A stretch of DNA of 64,000 nt from Ga0077555 sp050250755. Its GTDB lineage: Bacteria > Pseudomonadota > Alphaproteobacteria > Rhizobiales > Hyphomicrobiaceae. The notes below the pieces were generated by a model. That model saw only the letters and a program-made list of their open reading frames with translations. It was not told where the DNA came from and made no database searches. The position numbers were made by a program, and so were the translations under genes. The stretch covers positions 1 through 64,000 of the forward strand of contig JBFWOB010000026.1 of NCBI GenBank assembly GCA_050250755.1, in the 5' to 3' direction. Positions 34,654 to 43,173 of this stretch are shown here, piece after piece (the first letter of the stretch is position 1; every line of letters begins with the position of its first letter).

Positions 34654-36489
34654 ATGAGGCGCGAACATTCCGGTCCGTTCTTGAGCGCGGTCTTCGTCGA
34701 CTACGACAACATCTACCTGTCGCTCCGCCGGAAGAGCGAGGAAGCGGCCAAGCGCTTCGCCAAGGACGCCATCGGTTGGCTTCGGCAGATTGAGAGCGGC
34801 GCGCTGATCACGCCCACCAACGCCCTATCTCCGAATGTGCCACGCCGCATCGTAATGAACCGGTGCTATGGGAACCCCGTCCCGCGGCGGAATACATCCG
34901 ACAATTCGACCGACATGAGCTCGTTTCCGTTCGTGCGCCATCATTTCCTGCGCGCTGGTTTCGAAGTCGTGGACTGCCCCCCACTCACGGCGCAGCTCAA
35001 GAACTCGTCTGACATCCGCATGGTGATGGATCTCCGGGATTACCTTTCCCACGAGACCCATTTCGACGAGTTCATCATTCTGTCCGGTGACGCCGACTTC
35101 ACGCCGGTGCTGCACCGCCTGCGCGCACACGCACGGCGTACGGTCATCTACGCGACCGAGTACACCGCCGCGCCCTACACCGCGATCAGCGACGGAGAGG
35201 TACGCGAGACCGATCTGATCGAGCTTCTGACCCGCGGCCGGGGCGCGCTTGAGGATAACTTCGCGGAAACCTCATTGCCGCCCGCGCCGCAGGTCGAGGC
35301 GACCCGCAGGGCAATCATCGAGGAAGTTGTAGCCGCGGTTCGCGCTTCCAATGCACCCGTCCCGCTTGAGGTGCTTGCCGACCGTGCCGTGCGCAACGTC
35401 GGCCACGACCGCACCATTGGCACGAGTTGGGGCGGCGCAGGCGGCTTCCGTGAGCTTCTGTTGCAAGGTCTTCCGCAAGGCATGCGCCTGTCGGGTGAGC
35501 CGCCGTACGTCGTGATCGACATCCAACGGCACGTCGCCCAGCCGGCATCCAGCGCTCCCCGTCTCGAAAGCCGCCCAATCCCTTCGAGCCTCGATCTTGG
35601 AGAGTCAGCGTCTCGCACCGAAAGGATGCCACCGCCGACACGTGAAGACATGGCGGAGCAGCGCTCGATTGGCGGGCTGGGCGGAATCCGACCGAGCGAA
35701 GCGATGTCCCAACGGCCCGCACCAGCTCCCGCTCCGACCCAGGGCGGGACACTGGTCGTGCGGCGCCCCATTCAGGATGGCCCGCAGACGGCGCCCCCTG
35801 CCACAGCTGCTTTGAAGTCCGAGCACCATCAGCAGCATCAGCCTCAATCTGCACAGCAATCGGCACCGCCTCCGCAACCTGCCACGAGCATCCAGCAGTC
35901 GATCGCGCGTATTCACGAGGCCTGCAAAGCGCCGCCGCTTGCTCCGCCCGAGTATCGCGTGCTGTTCGAAACTGTTGCGCAGGAGATCAACGAAAAGGGT
36001 CTCATCGGCGCTCAGACGATCCAGAACATTACCAAGCGCGCCCAGGATCGCGGCATCGACGTGCGGCGCGACGACGTCCGTTTCGTGCTCGAGGTCGTGA
36101 GCGAGGCCGATCCTTGGTTTGAACAAGGCGCGTCCGCAAACTTGTTCGCCGGCCGGTTCCGCAACTTCGTCGTGGCACGATGCCGGTCACAAGGCTTGAC
36201 GCTCTCGGCGGACGAGCTTGATCTCGTCGAGGCTTGGTTTGCCGGCAGCGGCGTGCCAACCGCTGCGGTGCGACAGCCACCAGCGCAGGCGCCACAGCAC
36301 TTCTCGCCAACACCACCGCCGCGTCCGACCGCGCCGCCACCCGAGGCCGCTTATTGGTCTGGCATAGAGGAAAGCCGCCAACAGACGCCGGACACGCGCG
36401 GACTGGGCCAGCAGCAGGCCGGCACCGAGACCAGCGAAATCCACTCGGACGACTTTCCGCGCATCGTCAGGACGCGGCTCCGGAGCTGA
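34654..36489 (+). CDS. NYN-domain protein with LOTUS-like (OST-HTH) module
   Basis: A 611-residue protein. The N-terminal NYN (PIN-like, DUF88) domain has acidic active-site residues Asp16 and Asp18 (Val-Asp-Tyr-Asp-Asn) and Asp146/Asp148 (Ser-Gly-Asp-Ala-Asp-Phe), as expected of a metal-dependent RNase. Residues about 219-295 look like an OST-HTH/LOTUS winged helix that binds RNA. A long Pro/Gln-rich linker (about 300-415) leads to a second helical domain (about 419-529) and a Pro-rich tail. Start at 34654 is chosen because the domain begins right there; earlier start codons add unsupported residues. It ends at a strong terminator. Likely role in RNA turnover; target unknown. Confidence 0.85.
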   Translation: MRREHSGPFLSAVFVDYDNIYLSLRRKSEEAAKRFAKDAIGWLRQIESGALITPTNALSPNVPRRIVMNRCYGNPVPRRNTSDNSTDMSSFPFVRHHFLRAGFEVVDCPPLTAQLKNSSDIRMVMDLRDYLSHETHFDEFIILSGDADFTPVLHRLRAHARRTVIYATEYTAAPYTAISDGEVRETDLIELLTRGRGALEDNFAETSLPPAPQVEATRRAIIEEVVAAVRASNAPVPLEVLADRAVRNVGHDRTIGTSWGGAGGFRELLLQGLPQGMRLSGEPPYVVIDIQRHVAQPASSAPRLESRPIPSSLDLGESASRTERMPPPTREDMAEQRSIGGLGGIRPSEAMSQRPAPAPAPTQGGTLVVRRPIQDGPQTAPPATAALKSEHHQQHQPQSAQQSAPPPQPATSIQQSIARIHEACKAPPLAPPEYRVLFETVAQEINEKGLIGAQTIQNITKRAQDRGIDVRRDDVRFVLEVVSEADPWFEQGASANLFAGRFRNFVVARCRSQGLTLSADELDLVEAWFAGSGVPTAAVRQPPAQAPQHFSPTPPPRPTAPPPEAAYWSGIEESRQQTPDTRGLGQQQAGTETSEIHSDDFPRIVRTRLRS

Positions 36490-36514
36490 GGCTTTCGGTA
36501 TTCGGACACGTAAA

Positions 36515-36547
36515 GGCCCCCGGCTACTAGTTAGCCGGGGGCCTTTT
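36515..36547. terminator. Rho-independent terminator, bidirectional
   Basis: A perfect 12-base-pair GC-rich stem (GGCCCCCGGCTA / TAGCCGGGGGCC) with a five-base loop, followed by TTTT on the plus strand and preceded by AAA, which gives TTT on the minus strand. It lies between the NYN gene and the convergent UPF0114 gene and can stop transcription from both sides. It is the clearest intrinsic terminator in the window. Confidence 0.93.
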
Positions 36548-36555
36548 ATTGCTCA

Positions 36556-37128
36556 TCAGTGCTTGTGATCGACTTCTGGCAACTGGCTCAACCGATCGAC
36601 ATAGGCGATGCCCATAGCCGACAAGATGAAGATCACGTGGATAATAGTTTGCCACATGATTCCGGCCTCTGTGAATTTGGAGCCCGGTTGGCCGAGGTTG
36701 CCAGCCTCGATGAACGTCTTCAGCAGATGGATCGAGGAAATCCCCACAATGGCCATCGCCAGCTTGATCTTGAGGACATTCGCGTTGACGTGCCCCAGCC
36801 ACTCCGGTTGATCGGGATGTCCTTCCAGGCGTAAGCGCGACACAAATGTCTCGTAGCCGCCGACGATCACCATCACGAGCAGGTTCGAGATCATCACAAC
36901 GTCAATCAGGGCCAGGACGATCAACATGATCTCCTGCTCACTGAACGTCGTGGCATGGCTAACCAGGTGCCATAGCTCTTTCATAAAAAGGACGACGTAG
37001 ACGCACTGCGACAGGATCAGCCCCAGATAGAGCGGCACCTGAAGCCAGCGAGATCCGAAAATAAGGGATGCCAGCAAGCGCAAATGCGCCCGATCGGCGG
37101 ATGTGGTACCCGATTGAGGTCTTCTCAT
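36556..37128 (-). CDS. UPF0114 membrane protein (YqhA-like)
   Basis: A 190-residue inner-membrane protein with four hydrophobic segments (about 20-50, 65-90, 118-140, 155-178) and the UPF0114 pattern: Ser-Arg-Trp-Leu-Gln-x-Pro-Leu-Tyr-Leu-Gly-Leu near the start, Asp-x-x-Met-Ile-x-Asn-Leu-Leu-Val-Met-Val in helix 2 and Leu-Lys-x-Lys-Leu-Ala-x-x-Ile-x-x-Ile-Ser-Ser-Ile-His-Leu-Leu after it. Function is unknown. It has no clear operon partner: 110 bases separate it from the phosphomannomutase gene upstream. Confidence 0.9.
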   Translation of the reverse strand: MRRPQSGTTSADRAHLRLLASLIFGSRWLQVPLYLGLILSQCVYVVLFMKELWHLVSHATTFSEQEIMLIVLALIDVVMISNLLVMVIVGGYETFVSRLRLEGHPDQPEWLGHVNANVLKIKLAMAIVGISSIHLLKTFIEAGNLGQPGSKFTEAGIMWQTIIHVIFILSAMGIAYVDRLSQLPEVDHKH

Positions 37129-37237
37129 GCTCCCCTGGGGATAAATGCTGGCGTGGGCGCATCAGAATTGCGCCCGACGAAAATGGGATCGTCGGCGATA
37201 GAGTCAATAACTCCACCCCAAAAAACGCCGTCTGCCC

Positions 37238-38737
37238 TCAAATCTTCTGGTTATAGGCACCGACCTCGGGGCACTGCGCAAGACGTGCGTCGATATCAGC
37301 GAAGATCGCCCGCATGTTCGCTTCGGAAACCGGACTCTCGACCACAACGACCAGCTCCGGCTTGTTCGACGATGCGCGGACAAGCCCCCATGTTCCATCG
37401 GACAGCGTCACGCGGACACCGTTGACAGTCACCAAATCGCGGATGGCTTGCCCCGCGATCTTCTCGTTTTTGGCCTGCGCCTCTTTGTATTGGGCCACGA
37501 TGCGCTCGACCACGCCGTACTTCTTCTCATCATCGCAATGAGGCGACATGGTTGGCGACTGCCATGTCTTGGGCAGATCGCGAACGAGATCCGCCATGCT
37601 CTTGCCAGCGGCCCGGTCGAGCATATCGCAGACGGCGAGTGCTGCGACCAGCCCATCGTCGTAACCGCGTCCCAATGGCGGCTGGAAGAAGAAGTGCCCT
37701 GACTTTTCAAAGCCAACGAGCGCCTTTTGCTCGAAGGTATAGCGCTTCATGTAGGAATGACCCGTCTTCCAGTAGAGCGCCTTGGCACCGTGCTCAATGA
37801 GCACCGGGTCGGTCACGAAGAGACCTGTCGATTTGACATCTGCAACGAACACCGAATTGGGATGCAGGGCCGAGATGTCGCGCGCCAGCATAACGCCGAC
37901 CTTGTCGGCAAAGATCTCATTCCCTTCGTTATCGACCACGCCGCAGCGATCACCATCACCGTCGAAACCAAGGCCCACGTCGGCTTTATTCTCGATAACC
38001 GCCGCCGCGATCGCGTGCAGCATCTCCATGTCTTCAGGATTCGGATTGTATCGCGGGAAGGAATAATCGAGGTCGCAATCGAGGCGGACAACCTCACAAC
38101 CGATGGCCTCGAGCACCTGCGGCGCAAAAGCCCCGGCCGTACCGTTGCCGCATGCCGCAACCACCTTGAGACGACGCTTCAACTTCGGACGGCTTGAAAG
38201 GTCAGCGATATAGCGCTCGGGCAGATCCGGCACGTAGATGTAGCGACCAGCGCCCGACACATCGAAAGTGCCGGAAAGCACGATCTCCTTGAGCTCCAAC
38301 ATATCATCCGGCCCAAAGGTCAACGGCCGCGCCAGCCCCATCTTGATGCCGGTCCAACCGTTGTCATTGTGGCTGGCCGTCACCATGGCGACGCACGGGA
38401 CGTCGAGTTGGAATTGGGCAAAGTACGCCATCGGCGATAGTGCCAGTCCGATGTCGTGCACCTCGGCGCCGCCCGCAAGCAACCCCGTCATCAGGGCTTG
38501 TTTTACGCTCGCGGAATAGGAACGGAAATCGTGCCCCACCACGAAACGCGGCGGCACGCCCCGTCGTTTGACCACCGTCGCCAACCCCATGCCGATGGCA
38601 TTGAGGCCCATGAGGTTGATTTCTCCCGGGAACAGCCAGCGCGCGTCGTATTCACGAAATCCGGTCGGCTTCACGAGCGGCAGGCGCTCAAACTCGGCAG
38701 TGTTGGGCTTAAGATCGGCGCGGGGCTTGGGAAGCAT
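37238..38737 (-). CDS. Phosphomannomutase/phosphoglucomutase
   Basis: A 499-residue enzyme of the alpha-D-phosphohexomutase family, which interconverts mannose-6-P and mannose-1-P (or the glucose forms) for sugar-nucleotide synthesis. The phosphoserine loop reads Thr-Ala-Ser-His-Asn (Ser about residue 133), the Mg-binding loop Asp-Gly-Asp-Gly-Asp-Arg lies near 285, the sugar-binding Gly-Phe-Glu-Lys-Ser-Gly-His near 375, and the phosphate-binding C-terminal domain near 460. Start at 38737 gives the usual length; a longer frame adds 31 Arg-rich residues. Could feed LPS or exopolysaccharide synthesis, including Pel precursors indirectly (inference). Confidence 0.92.
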   Translation of the reverse strand: MLPKPRADLKPNTAEFERLPLVKPTGFREYDARWLFPGEINLMGLNAIGMGLATVVKRRGVPPRFVVGHDFRSYSASVKQALMTGLLAGGAEVHDIGLALSPMAYFAQFQLDVPCVAMVTASHNDNGWTGIKMGLARPLTFGPDDMLELKEIVLSGTFDVSGAGRYIYVPDLPERYIADLSSRPKLKRRLKVVAACGNGTAGAFAPQVLEAIGCEVVRLDCDLDYSFPRYNPNPEDMEMLHAIAAAVIENKADVGLGFDGDGDRCGVVDNEGNEIFADKVGVMLARDISALHPNSVFVADVKSTGLFVTDPVLIEHGAKALYWKTGHSYMKRYTFEQKALVGFEKSGHFFFQPPLGRGYDDGLVAALAVCDMLDRAAGKSMADLVRDLPKTWQSPTMSPHCDDEKKYGVVERIVAQYKEAQAKNEKIAGQAIRDLVTVNGVRVTLSDGTWGLVRASSNKPELVVVVESPVSEANMRAIFADIDARLAQCPEVGAYNQKI

Positions 38738-38848
38738 CAGGTTCCTCGTCGGTCGACGCGAGCGGCGGGCGACCCCAAGCGCGAATGAACGCTGGGCCAA
38801 AACCCGTCGCCTAACACGGATTTGCGGCAAGATCGATATTGGTCTTTG

Positions 38849-39499
38849 TTATTGCTCCAGCACGAGACGACCGTTTTTCATCTCCACGCGGAGCTGACCA
38901 AGAAACGACATGCCAAGCAGGGTCGTTCCGAGTCGGCCAGGCTCGCTGACTGCGGCAGGCACGTTTCGTACCACCACGCTCCCGATTTTCACCTGGTCCA
39001 GTGTCACACGCGCGAAACGCGCCTGCCCGTTCGCGGTGTTCGAGACATAGCGGAAATCGCCGCTCCGAACCGAGATGCCCGCCGTTACCGCATCCTCATA
39101 GCTCATCGCGACCAGAGTCGCACCTGTGTCGACCAGCACGCCGACAGATCGGCCGTTAATCTCGGCATCGGCTCGGAAATGACCGTCGCGGTCCCGTTGC
39201 AGCGACACCGAGTGGCGAAACAGGTCCTCGTCCTGGACTTTTGCCCGTGCGCGCGGCGGTACAGCCCGACTTTCCGGCTCACGCTCGACATATCGAATAA
39301 TGGTCCGGGGCTCTGGCTCTGCGACTGGTGCCGGATCGGGATCGCTTGTTCGAACACCGAAATCCTCCGGCGCCAACTTTAGCCCGAGGTGCGCCCGGAT
39401 CTCCTCGAAATTCGCGATCGTGAACGCCGTAATGGCAAGCGCGATCATCCATCCGCCGACCAGCTTGCCAAGGTTTCGTACGCCCGAAGACAGCATCAC
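38849..39499 (-). CDS. Clan AA aspartic protease, TIGR02281-type (copy 1)
   Basis: A 216-residue membrane-anchored protease. One N-terminal membrane helix (about 15-30) and a Pro/Glu/Arg-rich spacer are followed by a retropepsin-like domain with the single active-site motif Val-Asp-Thr-Gly-Ala-Thr (about residue 122-127) and the C-terminal Leu-Leu-Gly-Met-Ser-Phe-Leu motif. It would act as a homodimer in the periplasm. It stands 41 bases downstream of a second gene of the same family, so the two are tandem paralogues, probably co-transcribed with the DUF1289 gene. Biological targets are unknown. Confidence 0.9.
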   Translation of the reverse strand: MMLSSGVRNLGKLVGGWMIALAITAFTIANFEEIRAHLGLKLAPEDFGVRTSDPDPAPVAEPEPRTIIRYVEREPESRAVPPRARAKVQDEDLFRHSVSLQRDRDGHFRADAEINGRSVGVLVDTGATLVAMSYEDAVTAGISVRSGDFRYVSNTANGQARFARVTLDQVKIGSVVVRNVPAAVSEPGRLGTTLLGMSFLGQLRVEMKNGRLVLEQ

Positions 39500-39540
39500 A
39501 ATCGCCCACCCGCATCGGCCGGTTGATCGTCATGCGATCG

Positions 39541-40278
39541 TCAATTCCTGAACGTCACGAAATCTCCGGCAAATTCATAAGAACGCAGCCGGCTTAAAAA
39601 ACTCATACCCAGCAGGCTCTCCTTGAGGGCGCCCGGTTGGGCGACCAACGCGTCTACGTTGTGTAGCGTGATCGAGCCGATCGCCACCTCGCGCAGGCGG
39701 GCATGCGCGGCATAGGCGAGCCCATTTGCAGTTTGCACGGGGACCGTGTAGCGGAGGCGTCGGGTATCGACCCCAAGAAGCCGCGCATCGGATTGGCGCA
39801 AGACGACGGTCGAGGCGCCCGTATCAACCAGCATGGACACGCTCGCCCCGTCCACCGAGACGCGCGCTACAAAGTGCCCATCGCCTCGTCGACGGATGCG
39901 GACAGCCCGTTCGCCAGCCTGTCGCTGCTCAACACTCAGACTAGCGCCCGGCGGGGAAAACTCGCCTGCGATCCGGAACGCAATACGGCCCAGTTCGTCC
40001 CGGTAGCTGTAGCCTGCGACGAGAATCAAACCGAGGGCCGTCCAGCTAAGCAGGTCACGGACGGCTCCCCCGACGCGTTCCTTGTAACCACCGAAGACCG
40101 CCGGAAGCACGATCACAAGCAACGCCAGCATGGCGGCAAGCGCAGCCAACTCCTGGATATCGGCAGTCAGCAACCCCTCTTCGGCCTGCAAGAGGGTTTC
40201 GGACACAGACCCTTCGCCGCCGAACAGAAAGGCGCCCAAAGCCGCGGCTACCACCACCAGGATGAAAATGCGGATCAT
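39541..40278 (-). CDS. Clan AA aspartic protease, TIGR02281-type (copy 2)
   Basis: A 245-residue paralogue of the adjacent protease. It has three hydrophobic segments before the catalytic part (about 2-20, 40-62 and 72-92), then the retropepsin-like domain with Val-Asp-Thr-Gly-Ala-Ser near residue 148 and Leu-Leu-Gly-Met-Ser-Phe-Leu near the C-terminus. The ATG at 40278 overlaps the DUF1289 stop by four bases; the longer frame only retraces that gene. Copy 2 has more membrane anchoring than copy 1. Confidence 0.9.
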   Translation of the reverse strand: MIRIFILVVVAAALGAFLFGGEGSVSETLLQAEEGLLTADIQELAALAAMLALLVIVLPAVFGGYKERVGGAVRDLLSWTALGLILVAGYSYRDELGRIAFRIAGEFSPPGASLSVEQRQAGERAVRIRRRGDGHFVARVSVDGASVSMLVDTGASTVVLRQSDARLLGVDTRRLRYTVPVQTANGLAYAAHARLREVAIGSITLHNVDALVAQPGALKESLLGMSFLSRLRSYEFAGDFVTFRN

Positions 40279-40457
40279 CCGATCTCTCCGGCAACGCGAC
40301 GCCTGCGCCTCGCGAGCTCGCTCATGATCTGCCTCCGCTGCTCGGGCGAGAGGCGAGACCAGGACGCAATTTCCTCGAGGGTGCGACCGCATCCGGTACA
40401 AATTCCCGAAGCAGCGTCTAAGTTGCAGACCCCGATGCACGGCGTCTCGATGCCCAT
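40275..40457 (-). CDS. DUF1289 small Cys protein
   Basis: A 60-residue protein with the DUF1289 signature: Glu-Thr-Pro-Cys-Ile-Gly-Val-Cys near the start, Cys-x2-Cys-Gly-Arg-Thr-x-x-Glu-Ile-x-x-Trp in the middle and an Arg-rich tail. The four cysteines probably hold a metal. The family is common in proteobacteria with no established function. The start at 40457 gives the family N-terminus; ten extra residues upstream are possible. Its stop overlaps the start of protease copy 2 (ATGA), so it leads this three-gene operon. Confidence 0.88.
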   Translation of the reverse strand: MGIETPCIGVCNLDAASGICTGCGRTLEEIASWSRLSPEQRRQIMSELARRRRRVAGEIG

Positions 40458-40686
40458 ATCCTCGATCCGTCGAAACGCGGCACACACATTTGTAGATTAA
40501 CGAACAGGTGGCGTCTTCCGGTGGCTCGCTTCACCATGAACATCCTGCGAAGCACCATCGTTAATAAGTAGCCGTCTCGTCGAGCATAATTTAGGCAGCC
40601 CTCAGCAGTCGCACAATCAAGTACGGGTCAACTCACCGCGAGGCCTTGTGAGAATCGTACCGTTGCATGCGGTACTACGATACGGC

Positions 40687-42474
40687 TCAGCCGCTCATCT
40701 TCAGCCGCGCCTTGCGTCGAGTCCCGTCCGAAAGCGGTGCCTCAGAAGTGTGCGGCACACGGCGAGCCACCGCGTGACGCTCATGCCCCAGAGGTTGCAG
40801 GGGCGGCATTGTGCGAAGGACGCGATTGCGGGGCAAGGTGATGCGCGCGTCGGTGCCTTTACGTAGCTCCGAAATAAGCTCGAACACCCCGCCGTGCAAT
40901 TCAACGAGGCTCTGCACGATCGGAAGCCCGAGGCCGGTCCCGCCTTCCGCGGTTTCATGCGCGAGCGAGCCTTGCCCGAAAACCTGCAAGACCTTGGGAA
41001 TCTCGTCTTTCGGGATGCCCGGTCCTGTGTCCTTCACCGATAGCATCTGCCCTCCAGTCACCGTGCGAGCGACGCGCATTGTAATGGTGCCGCCTTTCGG
41101 CGTGAACTTGAGCGCGTTGGAGAGCAGGTTGAGACAAACTTGCCGTATGGCCCGCTCGTCGACCCAGATTTGCGGCAGATCTTCCTCGAAATCGAGTACG
41201 ATCCGCAGCCCCTTGCTCTCGGCGCGCAGCTTGAGGAGGCGATGACAATCCTCCGCGATATCGGTCAGCCGGGCGGCCTCTTCTTTCAGCTCATAGCGGC
41301 CGGCCTCGATGCGCGAGAGGTCGAGAATTTCATTGATCAGATGCAGCAGATGACGCCCGCTGTCGTGAATATTGCCCGCGTATTCCCTGTATGTGGGATT
41401 CTGTATCGGTCCGAGAATCTCAGCCTGCATCACCTCCGAGAAGCCCAGAATCGCGTTGAGCGGCGTTCGCAGCTCATGGCTCATGGTGGCGAGGAAGCGC
41501 GACTTGGCGATATTCGCGGCCTCGGCCCGACGACGGCCTTCGTCCGAGATCGCCTTCTCTTTCTCGAGCTCGCCGATCAGGGCGTCCTTTTCGGCCCGGA
41601 ACGCAAGCATGGCGAGTGCCGTCGCGTTCAATCCCTTCGCCAAAAACACGAAATAGATGTGTACGCCGACCGCCATGGATGCCATGGCCCAATAGAAGGG
41701 ATGGTTGAGCATAACCAGCCGCCCAACCACCGCGATCGTCATCGGGATCGTGCCGGCGTACAGGATCGGCATGACCGTGGATGCGAATGTCATGCGGATG
41801 GCGAGCACGACGATCAGCGACGCGAAGATGAACACATGACTGGCAGCATCGGATGCACCGCTGCCAACGAGCGCGAAGCCTGCCCAAATGAATCCCGCCA
41901 CCAACTCGACCATGACAAGACGGCGGGTCCAAAGGCGGATGTCGAGCTCGGCGCGCGGGGTTGCGAGGAACCGGCGGCATAGCTCGAGCAGCGCCACCTT
42001 CGAAGCAATGACCAGCAGCAGCCAGGCGATAGCTTGGCCGAATGGCGCCCAAAACATGGACGCCAGAGAGAAAATGACAGCCAGGAGCTGGATGGTCGCA
42101 ATCGCACCGAGTTCGTTGCGCACGAACATCGAGACGAGCTCGTATTGGAATTCGGGCCGAATTTCCGACCGCTCGACAAGGCGCTCGCGGATCTCGCGTA
42201 GCGGCGACCGGCCCGCAATTTGCCCTGCCCGTCTTTCGGAAGGGCCGCAGCCTGTCGGCTGAGTTATGGTTACAGTCGGCTTCAAAGCGCGTGCGACCCC
42301 AACATCTGCCAAGGCCCAGGTCCGGACGAGCGGCTCCCACCAACTCACTCCGGCACCAATCCGCCCGACAGCCGTAATATGAGGAAGACCTTCTAATTTC
42401 GAGTTATTATCAGTCCCCGAAGGGACCCTTTGCCGCGGCTTGCACCCAATGGATGGTTTCAATACCGTTTCCAC
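40687..42474 (-). CDS. Sensor histidine kinase (PleC/DivJ-like core)
   Basis: A kinase of up to 595 residues. Hydrophobic helices between about residues 125 and 275 form a membrane domain of six to seven segments; a short coiled coil leads to the HisKA domain with Met-Ser-His-Glu-Leu-Arg-Thr-Pro-Leu-Asn-Ala (His about residue 333) and a HATPase domain with Asn-Leu-Leu-Ser-Asn-Ala, Asp-Thr-Gly-Pro-Gly-Ile and Gly-Thr-Gly-Leu-Gly-Leu. The core resembles the cell-cycle kinases PleC and DivJ of alphaproteobacteria. The first 60-100 residues look weak, so the true start may be a later GTG or ATG. No response regulator is adjacent. Confidence 0.88.
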   Translation of the reverse strand: METVLKPSIGCKPRQRVPSGTDNNSKLEGLPHITAVGRIGAGVSWWEPLVRTWALADVGVARALKPTVTITQPTGCGPSERRAGQIAGRSPLREIRERLVERSEIRPEFQYELVSMFVRNELGAIATIQLLAVIFSLASMFWAPFGQAIAWLLLVIASKVALLELCRRFLATPRAELDIRLWTRRLVMVELVAGFIWAGFALVGSGASDAASHVFIFASLIVVLAIRMTFASTVMPILYAGTIPMTIAVVGRLVMLNHPFYWAMASMAVGVHIYFVFLAKGLNATALAMLAFRAEKDALIGELEKEKAISDEGRRRAEAANIAKSRFLATMSHELRTPLNAILGFSEVMQAEILGPIQNPTYREYAGNIHDSGRHLLHLINEILDLSRIEAGRYELKEEAARLTDIAEDCHRLLKLRAESKGLRIVLDFEEDLPQIWVDERAIRQVCLNLLSNALKFTPKGGTITMRVARTVTGGQMLSVKDTGPGIPKDEIPKVLQVFGQGSLAHETAEGGTGLGLPIVQSLVELHGGVFELISELRKGTDARITLPRNRVLRTMPPLQPLGHERHAVARRVPHTSEAPLSDGTRRKARLKMSG

Positions 42475-42522
42475 ATCGAGACAGCGCAGAGGCGCGCCTT
42501 ACCCAGCCGGAAGCGAGTTGCC

Positions 42523-43134
42523 ATGAAAATTATCGAGACTCATCAGGCCCCTAACCCGCGTCGGGTGCGTATTTTTCTTGCCGAAAAGGGGCTTGAAATC
42601 CCCTTCGAGGAAGTGGATCTGATGAAGGGCGACTTGAAGACCCCGGAAATGACCAGGATGAACCCGATGCAGCGCGTGCCCATGCTCGTGCTCGACGACG
42701 GGACGACCATCTCCGAAACCATGGCGATCTGCCGCTACTTCGAGGAAACGACGCCGCAACCGGCACTGCTCGGGCAGTCGGCCGTCGGCCGCGCCACCGT
42801 CGAAATGTGGAATCGACGCATGGAGCTTGGACTGCTGACCCACGTATCGCAGGCCTTCCGCCATACGCACCCGGCAATGGCGCATCTCGAGGTTCCGCAA
42901 GTCAAGGAATGGGGCGAGGCCAACAAGCAGAAAGCGCTCGAAGTCCTCGCCATGCTCGACCAGCAGCTTTCTGGCAACGCTTTCGTCGCCGGAGATGCCT
43001 ACACCGTGGCCGATATAACAGCGATGGTTGCCGTCGATTTCATGCGCCCCGCCCGTATCAAGCTTCCAGATGAAATGACCAACATCAAGCGCTGGCATAC
43101 GGAGGTGTCTGCCCGCCCCAGCGCCAAAGCCTGA
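42523..43134 (+). CDS. Glutathione S-transferase family protein
   Basis: A 203-residue cytoplasmic GST. The thioredoxin-like N-terminal domain contains Asn-Pro-x-Arg-Val-Arg-Ile-Phe-Leu-Ala-Glu-Lys-Gly, the cis-Pro segment Gln-Arg-Val-Pro-Met-Leu and the glutathione-binding Thr-Ile-Ser-Glu-Thr-Met-Ala-Ile (Glu-Ser type motif); the helical C-terminal domain carries Tyr-Thr-Val-Ala-Asp-Ile-Thr, the GST N-capping motif. The ATG at 42523 is preceded by the end of a divergent kinase gene; the longer frame has no support. Substrate unknown; detoxification is likely. Confidence 0.92.
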   Translation: MKIIETHQAPNPRRVRIFLAEKGLEIPFEEVDLMKGDLKTPEMTRMNPMQRVPMLVLDDGTTISETMAICRYFEETTPQPALLGQSAVGRATVEMWNRRMELGLLTHVSQAFRHTHPAMAHLEVPQVKEWGEANKQKALEVLAMLDQQLSGNAFVAGDAYTVADITAMVAVDFMRPARIKLPDEMTNIKRWHTEVSARPSAKA

Positions 43135-43173
43135 TCGAAGGCTTCGGGCGCCAAGATCAGCCAGGAGGCTGCC

